From NCBI GenBank assembly GCA_032358255.1, contig JAULBX010001669.1, forward strand, positions 1 through 64,000: 64,000 nucleotides of DNA, written 5' to 3'. A program made the translations under genes and the position numbers. This DNA comes from Heterotrichella gracilis (Eukaryota > Sar > Xanthophyceae > Tribonematales > Xanthonemataceae). Below the pieces are notes generated by a model. That model saw only the letters and a list, made by a program, of their open reading frames with translations. It had not been told where the DNA came from and ran no database searches. Below, one piece after another: positions 47,417-57,615 of the stretch (positions are counted from its first letter, which is position 1; the number at the start of each line of letters is the position of its first letter).

Positions 47417-49055
47417 TATCGGGGTTTTGGGAGGGTTTTTCATGGGGTTTGTTGGTGAGAATGAAGGAGGGAGTGTGATGTGAGGAGTGTGATTGGTGGG
47501 TGTACATCAGGGGACTTGGGAATGCAAGGCCACATGGTCTGAGACTCGTTTTTGAAATGTTGTTTTTCTGCAAAGTATTGCTCAGGTTGTTATTCTAGGT
47601 TTGTTAGTGTAGGACAGACATGAGCACCTCGAGCCCTCGCATGACGGCAACAATTTCCAGTAGTTGAACTTTAGGTAGACAACAAAAGGAATTATTTTTA
47701 TACGCAACGCATATCGAGTGTTCACCATTGCTGGCGGCAGATTGCAAAAGCAGTACGCGCAGGATTGACCCACCAATTGCTCTGTATAGTCCATTGGCTG
47801 TGAGTGCAGAAATGAACAATTATTGTCGAATCATGTAGTATTCGTACGTTGAGCCCCACCATAATGCCAAATTTGCCATTTTAATGACAATTGCTTCCCC
47901 GTCGGCATAAACAACTGTTGCATTTGAAGATGTGGCTGAGTGATTGCGGGCGTCCAGACTAACACACTGTGACAACGCGGGGTTGTATTGAGGGCGTGCG
48001 AGGGGCAAACAGAAAGGAAATTGCGCAACGCCGAGTAGGGGCTCTTAAGTGCAAGGCAACAGACTGCCTGAGGCAGGCACACCAGGAGGGTCGCTTGGCA
48101 TGGGCTTGGCATCAAGGAAGTGCCACTAACCCTGGCCAAGGCATGATGGCCTCAACAATTATTGCGTGCATGTCACACGCTAGGCAGCACGGTGAAGTGG
48201 CAGCAACAAACGATGTGCAGCCCAGGCAATAGTCTTGGCGCTCATGCACACAGGCTTGACCCACCTCGACCACCAACCTGGCACCAGCACTGATCCAGAT
48301 GGTATCATGTGCCATCTTGGTGCTGCAGTGCAAATCCCAGTCTTTCTGAACCTTAGTATTGCACTGCAGCACCTAGTATGTACACAATACCGTTGCCAAA
48401 CTGGGTCAGTGGGTGGTCGAGTTTCAAATGTAGACAGTTTCAAATGCATGCATGCATCGTGGTGGGACAAAACCTGCACGACAGGACGAACCCAAGCCGC
48501 TTCAAGAACCCAAGAGGCCAACTGGGTCGGTTGGCAATAATGTTGTTTAGAGCTCTCTTAAGGCTTAATGGCTGAAGGGCGAACCTTGAAACATTTTATC
48601 TATGCAAACTCCCCCCTTGCAGTTCAAACTTGCATGCACTCGTATAGAGTCAGTTACCCACCAACCCGCGACTTCCATTGATTCAGTAGCTGCGACGTCC
48701 TCCGTTTCGTGACAGTTCGCTCTGGTTCCCTGGCTGCGTTCATGATATGTAGGTTTCCTTTCGTTCACCAGGGATTGTGCATATCAGTGTTGCAAGTTCC
48801 CAAGCGGGCGTTTGGTGACTGCCTGCTATACCTTACTTGCTTTACGTCGGTTTGTGGAACACCCAAAGTTTATTGCCAGTTTAGCAACACGCATGCATAT
48901 ATTGCACTGGGGTCTATATTTCAAGATGGTGGATGACCATCGCTGCTGAATCCTAGTGCGGTTTGTATGCGGGACCTGTAGATAATTAGGATCTTCATTC
49001 TTTGGAGCCAACTTCACTGCCTTTGTTGACTGGTTGAGGCCAATAACCCCGTGCG
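47417..49055. other. Intergenic region between RPA2 and the HMG-box gene
   Basis: 1.6 kb without a supportable gene. Short frames on both strands have no family likeness. It presumably holds the RPA2 3' end and the promoter of the intronless gene. Confidence 0.6.
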
Positions 49056-49766
49056 ATGGCCAAGCGGGCGCCATCAGCCTACTTCATCTTCTGTGACGAG
49101 TTCAGAGCCTCCGTCAAGGCTGAGCTAGTCAGCGCTGCCCCTGATGGAAAGGTTTCCGTAGCACTTGTTGCCAAAGCCCTTGGAGAGCGCTGGAAACAAC
49201 TGACTGACGAGGAGAAGCAAAAGTACAAGGCGCTCCATGACCAACAAGCGGAGGCCTTGAAGGCACAAGCCGCTGAGCAAGGGGAGCAGCAAGGGGATGG
49301 TGGGGCAGCTGCACCCGAGGAAGAAGAGGAGAAGGAGAACAAACTCCCTTTTGGGCTTCCGGTCGGCTCTGTGAAGCGCATCATGCACATGGATGACGAG
49401 GTGACCAGGACGTCCCTGGATGCTGTGCGGGCAACAGCCAAAGCTACCGAGCTGTTCCTCCAGATGATGGGAGTAAAGGCAGCGGGCGTTGCCAGGAAGA
49501 GCAAGCGCAGGACAATCAGGTTTGATGACCTGGAGCAGCTGGCCAAGTCTGACAGCCGGTTGGTGGAAATGGGGCTGAAGGAGGTGTTCCGGATCGACAA
49601 GGTGTTTGTCAGGATGCGGGAGGAAGCAGAGGAGAGGGCAGCTGCACAAGCTGGAAAGCGGGCAAATGACAAGAAGCAGGATGGGGATGCGCAGTCGCCA
49701 ACAGTTGGCAAGAAGGATGACCCCGTAACCAAGACTCGCCAAATCACTGACTTTTTCAAGAGATAG
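49056..49766 (+). CDS. HMG-box / NF-YC-type histone-fold protein with C-terminal PIP motif
   Basis: One uninterrupted exon, 236 aa, the only intronless gene here. Residues 2-70 form an HMG box (KRAPSAYFIFCDEFRASVKA, VAKALGERWKQLTDEEKQKY). An acidic linker (about 87-92) follows. Residues 97-185 form a histone fold of the NF-YC/Dpb3/CHRAC15 group (LPVGSVKRIMHMDDEV, RKSKRRTIRFDDLEQLA). After a basic, Ala-rich linker the protein ends TRQITDFFKR, a PCNA-binding box: I, then T-D, then F-F, with T instead of the usual Q at position 1. This points to DNA replication or chromatin assembly in the nucleus, perhaps as a Dpb3/POLE4- or CHRAC-like subunit. The domain calls are firm; the cellular role is inferred. 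Codon use looks like its neighbours'. Confidence 0.92.
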   Translation: MAKRAPSAYFIFCDEFRASVKAELVSAAPDGKVSVALVAKALGERWKQLTDEEKQKYKALHDQQAEALKAQAAEQGEQQGDGGAAAPEEEEEKENKLPFGLPVGSVKRIMHMDDEVTRTSLDAVRATAKATELFLQMMGVKAAGVARKSKRRTIRFDDLEQLAKSDSRLVEMGLKEVFRIDKVFVRMREEAEERAAAQAGKRANDKKQDGDAQSPTVGKKDDPVTKTRQITDFFKR

Positions 49767-50425
49767 GCAGCAGTACTCAGCCCAGTAGGGAAGGTGGGGT
49801 TGTATTTCCTGGACTAGAAACTCATCTTTGTTTGCTATCAAGCCTTGTGTTACCCAACTTCAAATTTTCAAACGCTTGTATTTTTTTGTTCACCCTTTTG
49901 ATTGCACCTTTCATCAGCTGGGGCTGTACAACCTTGCCAACAGGACACGCATGAACAAAGTTTTGCCCACTGCAACTGCAAAGGACACTTGAGCAAAGTC
50001 TGTAATGCTGACTGTCGTGGATGAAGTTTGTCCCACCATGGGATGCTGCAAGCATTGCGCCAAGCAATGCAGATGTGATACAACACATATGTGCGACGAT
50101 CTGTAAAGACCAGTGCAGTACTGCTTGGAACGGTGCAATGTAGCATGCATCTCCTGCCAAATAAACTGATCATTGCAATACTGAGACGCCAAGTGTGACA
50201 CCTTACCATTCGAATCCTGATCAGGGTTACCCTGACCAATACCCTAGGTTGGGGATAAACAGACAAAACGAACCTGCTTTAAATGGGTTACGTGTGACGG
50301 TGAAGATACAACAGTCGCCTCGCCCATGCAGTAATTTGGGTTGCGAGCGCTCACATAACAGGCGTTTATCACCCCCCACCCCATACTCGGCAGCTGTCGA
50401 GGAAACGGTGGGTCCCGAAACCTAG
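49767..50425. other. Intergenic, HMG-box 3' flank and NOL promoter
   Basis: 659 bp without a gene. A TGTAA element at about 49998 may end the upstream transcript. CATTCGAATCC at 50209-50219 resembles a Pol III B box but has no A box or tRNA fold around it. Confidence 0.55.
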
Positions 50426-53400
50426 ATGGGTCCTGTTGTTTGCCTTCAGCCCGCCTCTCTGAGGCCCTGCACGCTGCAACGCGCGCTCATCTCACGGCAA
50501 CAACACCCGCGACAAAATAGATTGCTGCCAGGTACGCCATTTGCTGCCTGCTACTCCCTGAGAGTTTTGTTGTATATGCATGCATATGAAGCATTGCCAG
50601 CACTTCCGTCCAGTGCTTTTGACAGCGTTGTTTGGCATATGAACAATTCAACATATTTACCTTGCAGCTCCCGGGGGACGGTTACACACCACGTGCCTAT
50701 TCAGCTCGGGCAATAATGGGCCTGAAATAAGACCACCCTTCAATGTGGTGGTCACTGGGTCCACTAAAGGTAAGGCTGTTACAGTGCCCACACTCCTACT
50801 TCCTCAGCCTTCAACGTGACCACTTGACTGGATTGAACATGCCACCTGTTAGCTGGCTACAGATATTGCACAAAAAAGGGTGCAATGTTGTGCCGCAAAG
50901 CCCTGATAGTGCGACACCCGCAGCTATGGCACAAGATGTGCATGTGGACGCAAGTGGCACTACATGTAGCGTCCTTGCGCCTCTAGATTCCTTTTTCACC
51001 CTTTCTCACCATGTCCAGGCGTTGGCAAAGCTCTAGCAACAGCGTTTGTGGAGGCAGGGGACAATGTCATTATCACGTCAAGAGCAGGTAATATATCGTT
51101 CCGACCGCCATGCACTGCCAACTTTCATGTTGTATGGCATCTCTTCTCCACTGCTCCTCAATGCCTGTCATTGAACCCCATCAGCATTGCCGCCTGATCC
51201 TTGCGAATTATTTAACTTTGCATTTGGTCCCATGCACGATTTTAGCTCCACGCGTGGCAGCCACGGTAGAGGAACTCCAGCCACTGGCCAAGCAGCGGGG
51301 CGCACTTGTCAAGGTAAAGCACATACCACAGTAGTGGGGATCCTGGCAATCGCATCACTGCCACCATGAACGCTCCATGCATGGAGGATCGCCCAGTTGT
51401 GAGCCAGCTACTTTGGTCCAACCAGCTGACATGCATAGAGGAGCTCTGAGCTGGGTCAGGGGCAGGCACCACAGCACACTATGCGCATGCCGCAGCCAGG
51501 CGTTTGGCTGTTGGTATCATGCACCAGCATGCCAAGTGCAGTTGTGCAGAGTACAGTCATTGCTATGGTCATGTGTGGCTGCATGTCACATGATACCCGT
51601 CCCATCAGTTCCATCTCTTGAGGCATGCAGTACCACCACATGGCTCACTTGGCCTGTGTGGCATGCAGGGGATTGCCGTGAATGTGGCCAAGCCCGGGGA
51701 GGTGGCCACATTGGCTAACTTTGCACGTGACGAGCTGGGCAGGGTGGACTTGTGGTGAGTGGAAGGGGCGGGGCACTGCAAGCCATTGTGCCAGAATACC
51801 TGAAGAATTTGCACATACGCTCTTGAATGCCATACCGCAGTCTGATCTCAGTTTTGTTGTACGCATGCTGGCATGAAGCTACCGCACAGCAATCTCATAA
51901 TGCTCATGCATGGACATAGAACTTAACGCACATGGGTTTCGTTCATTGTGCCGATTTTTTACATGAACACATTGCACTACCTTCCGGCAAAATATTGTGG
52001 GAGCATTTTGAAGAACTGTAGTGGACCAACAAAAAATGTTTGGTGGGGACATCCTTGGTCCCTGTCCTGTTTCCCAAACATCGCCCCTTGGCCTCCCAAC
52101 AGGATTAACAACGCGGGCAGCAACGCATACAAGTACACCCTATTGGCTGAGAGCGACGAGAGCGACCTGATCAACATTGTGGAGACTAATGTGCTGGGGG
52201 TCATGCTGTGCTGCAGAGAGGTGAGTACATGGGATGGGTGTGGTGCGGTTCGGGGTGGCGATGGATGAGTCATGCAGCGCATGGCGTGGATCTGGGCGGC
52301 GGTGCAAGGAGGTATCTTGCATTGCACATGTCAACAATGGCGGTGAGTGGTGGGAATCGATGGGGTCACTGGAAACGCTACGCAATGCTCAGGAATCCTG
52401 AGTCAGGATTTCCAAAGGCCGCTTTTCCGAGATATTGCTGCTTGCAAGCATGCATTTGCATAGTTGCTGTGTATAGCAAGGTACGGCACGCAAGGGAGTG
52501 AATTGCTTTGTTGAAAAGTACATAACCCCCTCCCCCTTTCCCTCCCACAGGCCATCCGGCTGATGCGCACCCAGCCCAGCGGGGGTCACATCTTCAACAT
52601 GGATGGTGCCGGGGCTGATGGCGGCGCCACCCCCCGCTTTGCTGCATATGGCGCCACAAAGCGGGGGCTGGAGCAGCTGGGCAAGTCGCTGCAGGTGGGT
52701 GCGGCTGGGTGGAGGTGGTGCGTTGAGGGGTGTTAGCAAAGCATTAAAGGATGCTGCGGGGGTTAGGGCGCAGGGGCCCAAGTTGCGCTACCTGCCCACT
52801 TAGGCGCGGAGACTTTGGTTAGCAAATCATCAGGATCCATGCACTGCCCACTCATGATCCCAGGTAAAGGGTATTCATAGGCCCTGTGAGAACAGCCAAT
52901 GCACCAGTTGAAATGTAGAGCAATGCATTTGTCATGGGTGATTCCTACCCCAAACCCTGTGGCGTGCTCGCCGAGTAAATCTCACTTACAATTCCCAGTC
53001 CTCACCCCACACATTTCCCGCAGTCCGAGCTGGGCATGCTTGACGTGAAGAACGTGGGGATCCACAACCTATCCCCGGGGATGGTGACCACCGACCTGCT
53101 CATGGCGGGGGCCGACACCCCCATCGCCAAGTTTTTCATCAACTGCCTGGCAGAGGAGCCTGCTGACGTGGCGGCATACCTGGTGCCGCGCATCAGGAAG
53201 GTGCCGGCGGAGGCCAGGGGGCTGGGGGGACCAGGGGGGACGTACATACGGTGAGCAGGAGGGGGTGGGATGGGCGAAGGGCTGTGTGTGTGGTGGGCGG
53301 TGCATGCGGTGCAGGTGACTGGGTATTGGTGGAAGGGGGGGAAAGGGGGAGGGGGGGCCCATGTGTACATGTGGCGAGGAGGTGTCGGGAGTGAGGAGGT

Positions 53401-53651
53401 ACAGTGTATGTGCCTGGCTGATGACATCCACTCTTTTTTGAATCATTTAGTTTCTGGACCCCAGTGCATGTTCTCCACCTGTGTCAGCCATGTCTCCACA
53501 GTACCCCCTTGATGCAGCCCTCCCGGATGTAACCCACCTCCATTTCCTCCCCCTGCCTGCCAGGTACCTCACCAAGCCCAAGGCATATGGCCAGATCCTG
53601 CGGCGCCTGGTGGCTGGGGAGAGGAAGAACAGGTTTGTGAAGGAGGGGTGA
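50426..53651 (+). CDS. NOL: Chlorophyll(ide) b reductase NOL
   Basis: Short-chain dehydrogenase that reduces chlorophyll b to 7-hydroxymethyl chlorophyll a, the first step of chlorophyll b and antenna breakdown in plastids; it acts with NYC1. Nine exons: 50426-50531, 50668-50769, 51019-51087, 51246-51313, 51669-51754, 52103-52220, 52551-52694, 53024-53250, 53564-53651; 335 aa, all phases closing. Residues 1 to about 50 are a transit peptide rich in Arg, Gln and Ser. The cofactor motif is VVVTGSTKGVGKALA, then WINNAGSNAYKYTLLAES, GGHIFNMDGAGADGG, the catalytic Y-x-x-x-K in FAAYGATKRGLEQL, and NLSPGMVTTDLLMAGA. The match to plant NOL is close along the whole length. No membrane helices are seen, which fits NOL rather than NYC1. 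Confidence 0.95.
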
Positions 53652-54939
53652 ACAGGAGCTGGGGAGTGGGTGGGTGGGGGTTGGGGGTGCCTAGGGGAGA
53701 GCAGCCTGTGGTCGGCGGGGAGAGGACGGGCATTTTTGTACACGAGTGGCGCTGACCGGGGCATGCAAGAGGGTCAAGCAGGGGAAAAGATAGGACAGTG
53801 CTGGGCAGCGTGCACATTGGATGAGGAGTGGGCTGGTCAAGAATTGGAGGTGTACAGATGCAAAGACCCTATAGTTGCAGTCTGGTATACCTCCGTTGGC
53901 CAAGACATGTGGAGAATTGAAATGTGGCGTCCATATGGCCAGGGGGAACACATAACCACCACTCATTGCACATTGCATTGTATCCCCCTCCAACGGTCGA
54001 CCCAGCCGTTGGCTCAGCACCTGAGTTTGAGTTGAGTCTTGTGTTCAACTAAGCAAGGGGTCGCAGATTCGAATCCGAAGGGTAGCGATATTTTTCGAAT
54101 TTCCCTGACCTTTGCGACGGGATAAAATGGGGAGCACGAAAGTGCCCTAAGCGGCACGACTGGTTGGCCACCATCTACCACACTGGAAACAGTGGCAGTT
54201 AAGCCTTGGCTCTAGGACTGGGGTGAGGCATACCCAGACATGCTAACCTGGCTTCAAAGCTGGAAAGCAAATACTTACTTATTGCAGATTGCATTGTATC
54301 ACATTTGATCCTGCTGATGAGAGTATCATACTGTCATAATGGTACAGCGTCATTACTCAGGATTTTTTGCAAGTCATAAGGTTTGAAAACATGTCTGGGA
54401 TGATCACTGTGATGTTCAGAGCATGATCACAATGTTGCAATGGCTTTTGCAATGGCCTAGCAGTACAAAGAGATTACTCCGTCGCAGCAATCCAACTTTG
54501 TTTTATCACAGCGCCATACTGCGGAAGAATGCTTTGCGCGGCATTGTTTCCCAGCTGCCCAGAGTCTTAGATGTTGCATGCATCAGGAATCTCGTGAGGA
54601 CATCGCATGATGCCCCTCAGAGTCAGCGTTCGCCATTGACAAGAGTCGTCAGCGAGCCAGATTTGCTATAACATACTGCGCGCAATGTATTACCTGAGCT
54701 GAATAATATTATAACATATCAATGATGTAATATTATGCGACTTGCAAGTCGGGAGATAAACTTGGATCCCCTCAAATGTACTTTATCAAGGTCCTCAACA
54801 ATATTCATATGATAGATAGATTGAACGAGATTGCAGCTGGGTCTAGATAGATGGGATGGCCATGACCATCCAATAAAAACCTTGCAAGTCCCATCCAAAG
54901 CTCTAAGCCAGCTTGTAAATCCGTCACCCGCTGGTCACC
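53652..54939. other. Intergenic region between convergent NOL and TANGO2, with a SINE
   Basis: No protein gene. It is occupied by the SINE listed below and by AT-rich DNA at 54670-54760. Confidence 0.65.
53972..54300 (+). mobile_element. tRNA-derived SINE with 13-bp target-site duplications
   Basis: The element proper is 53985-54287 (303 bp), bounded by perfect direct repeats ATTGCATTGTATC at 53972-53984 and 54288-54300. Near its 5' end are a Pol III A box-like TGGCTCAGCACC (54010-54021) and a B box GATTCGAATCC (54066-54076) 56 bp apart, as in a tRNA. Between them TTGAG/TTCAA can form an anticodon-type stem. A body of about 200 bp of non-tRNA sequence follows, ending in short ACTT repeats rather than poly(A). 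The intact duplications suggest a fairly recent insertion by LINE-type retroposition. No partner LINE is in the window. Confidence 0.82.
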
Positions 54940-56897
54940 TCACATCACGCACTTCCCCTGCACGCCATCTTCACACACACTCCCCATCACCTCCCCAGAC
55001 ATTTGAAACTTGAAGCGATTTTCCCGCCACACCCCGTCCTCCGCCAGGTAGCGCTCCCTTGCCTCCGCCCCGCCATCGGCCCACACCGCGATCCCGATCT
55101 GGCTGCGGGTGCCGTAGGGTCCAGTGGCCATGCGGATGGGGTCTATGTAGGTGGCGCTCAGCACCTGCTCAGCCTCTACGGGCCAACCAGTGCTGGGCAG
55201 GTGACGGGGGTCGGTCACCTAGACAGGAGGAGGATAAGGTAAGTAATGGTGGATTTGGTATTAACTTTATATGAAAATGTCACATAACCCACCTGAACAC
55301 CCCTACATGTAAGGACCAAGGGGAGGTGTCTGTGCTGGTGGACCAACGATGCTGCCACACAGCCATGGCAATCCGCATTATCACCCCATGACATCTCATG
55401 CCATGCGACGATTGTGGGATCTATCCTGGAGCAAGCAGCAGCGCGACCGACCAGCAAGATGATGCAGTTTCCCACCTGTTCCCGGTTGCTCAGGACCTCA
55501 GCAAATATCGCATCCCACGGCGCCTCCCCATCATCAAACTGCCCCCCTTGCAACATGGCTTTCAGCTGCTGCTCCCCCCTTGCCACCTTGGGCCACGTGT
55601 CATGCAGCAGCCCATTGGTCACCCCGATGACCCCCCCTGCTAGTTCTTGTGGCTGCGCCCCCCTGTTGCTGGTGTATGCCAGGTGTCCCAAGCACAGGTC
55701 GCCCACAATGAGATTGAAGCCGTTGAAGGACTGCAGGATACACCGTTGAATTTCATGTTATTTCATTTCATTTTCATTACTAATTAATTATAAATTCTTG
55801 GCGCGTGATTGCCATGACCAGTATGGAAACTCATTTTGGTGTGCTGACAAAACACAAGTGTACAGCACCTATCTCGATTTCCCAGCCAACACAGGTGACA
55901 ATGGACGCAATGACAGCACAAGTCACATGGTATTGTTACCGATTCGCACAACTCCACCCCTTCATGCAGGGCAATGCATGGATACAAAGTTGCCCCATGC
56001 CTATTATTGTAGCATCATTGGGTTTGTGCTTGTGGAGGCGTACCTCCCCGTCTAGCCCCTCCAGGTACTCCAGCGGTGTGGCAGTGCCCGTGAGGAAGTC
56101 CAAGGGGAGCACGCCACGGCTGGTGGCACCTGCCCTGGAAACAACCTGGGCACAGGCACAGGGGAACGGCTTGCGTTGGCGTTTCAAGGCATTTTTGCAG
56201 AATATGCGTGCACCAGCACCGCAGCGGTACTAACCATGCATTACGACTGTGTCGATAGGTCGCACTGTAGGATAGGGATGTCAATCGGACCTAAGATGTC
56301 TGGTGGAGCTTCATGGGCTACTCCTTGAAGAATGCAAAGTAAACCTGGGGTGCGTATGCAACTCTGCAGAGTTCTTGCAACTCCAGCCCGTTGTACCCTA
56401 GGTAAGGGTTTTGGTGCTGTGGCCAGGTGGATGCTAGCGGGGCGCACCTCTCGGAAGTTTGTGAGCAGGGCGAATCTGCCGTCCTTTGTGATCCCCAGCC
56501 AAGTCCCCCCCGCCTCCTGGTCCCTGCCGCCAAACACCTGGGGATGGTCTGGCCACCAGTGGGCAGGTTGGGTGGGCCTGCGAGGGGGGTGGGGAGGGGG
56601 GCCGGGGGGATGATGGTGGGTGGTGAAGTGGGAAGCACGTTTGAGGTATAGGTAAGAAAGGGGAAATGGGTTGCCAGAAAAAAAAATAAAGTGGCCATGG
56701 AGACTATCCAATGGATGGTTTGGTGCCTGGGGGGTTGGGTGTGGGCAGGTGTTCAGGTTGGGATTGGGGGATTTAAGGGGTGGTGAGGCACACGACGGGT
56801 TGGCTGGTGTTCACCTTGTCAAAGACTCGTCTCGGTTGAAAGCAAGGAAGAAAGCGAGGCGTGGTTGGGTCTTGTACAGCAGGAAGGCCACACACAT
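54940..56897 (-). CDS. TANGO2: TANGO2 / NRDE-family protein
   Basis: Five exons: 56897-56815, 56577-56448, 56145-56044, 55730-55476, 55218-54940; 282 aa, all phases closing. The N terminus is MCVAFLLYKTQPRLAFFLAF NRDES-like, with the invariant Cys2 and NRDE motif that define the family and resemble N-terminal nucleophile hydrolases. Further landmarks are GGRDQEAGGTWLGITKDGRF, LTNFREV, SRGVLPLDFL, FNGFNLIVGDL and GVTNGLLHDTWPKV. Animal TANGO2 is linked to Golgi organisation, mitochondrial lipid and haem or CoA handling; the biochemical reaction is not settled and is not predicted here. The start is fixed by the need for Cys at position 2. Intron 3 holds an AT-rich stretch at 55750-55795. Confidence 0.94.
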
Positions 56898-57615
56898 GGC
56901 TGCTTGTGGGTCAAGCTGGAGTAACGTATAAACTGGGCATACACCTTGTGAAGCACTGGAGAACAGCAGCCCACCACGGCGACCACCGTCGTCAAGACAT
57001 GTAGCTCCGCGTTGTTTTGCAACCTTCTGTCTTCGACGAGGTGACTGCAAACTGAGAGGTGGGTGACACTACGGTGCTTTCCGAGGAAATGCAGCAAGGT
57101 TCTGCGTGACACCAATGCGACAAACCCGTGGACTGCAGGCGGGTCGATGGGCGAGCCAGTATCAGAATAACACCCGGAAAACTCTTCTGTGCAAAGGGTT
57201 TGTAACTCATATCGAGAGTGTCGTGAGTCGTGACAGGTGCGCAGTGCATGCATAAGGCCCGGGCCCGACCGAGCGCGCCCCGGGCCCGCGCGCCAAGTGG
57301 AATGCTTGCGTGCTGTCCAGTGCTGCATAACACCACCATCCGTGTACACACGTGGCATTCTTATCAGTGCGCATGTAGGCTATGCTGGTGCCTCCCATCG
57401 CGACTGCATGCAAGTTTATGTCGACTGGAAAGGGATGCTGTGTGAAATGCATGCATATGAACCTACCTCGGGGCACTGTGCCTTACTATGGGCTAACCAC
57501 CTCCGCAACAGGACGCCCACATTTTCCCGTGTTACGTAGCCGTCAACCCCGCAGTCGAGCCTTGACTCCTTGCGCCTTGCTAACCTCAATTGCTCCCCAC
57601 ACCCTATCACATGCA
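56898..57615. promoter_or_regulatory. Shared upstream region of TANGO2 and HDAC genes
   Basis: 718 bp between divergent start codons. The part at 57257-57297 is very GC-rich (GGGCCCGACC... type). No gene recognised. Confidence 0.45.

Noticed and set aside
49079-49841. Long minus-strand open frames (226 and 238 aa) opposite the HMG-box gene
   Set aside because: Shadows of a GC-biased coding exon; leucine/serine-rich translations without domains, while the plus strand encodes clear HMG and histone folds.
50205-50235. B box-like CATTCGAATCC, suggesting a tRNA or second SINE
   Set aside because: No A box at the right distance, no cloverleaf, no target duplications.
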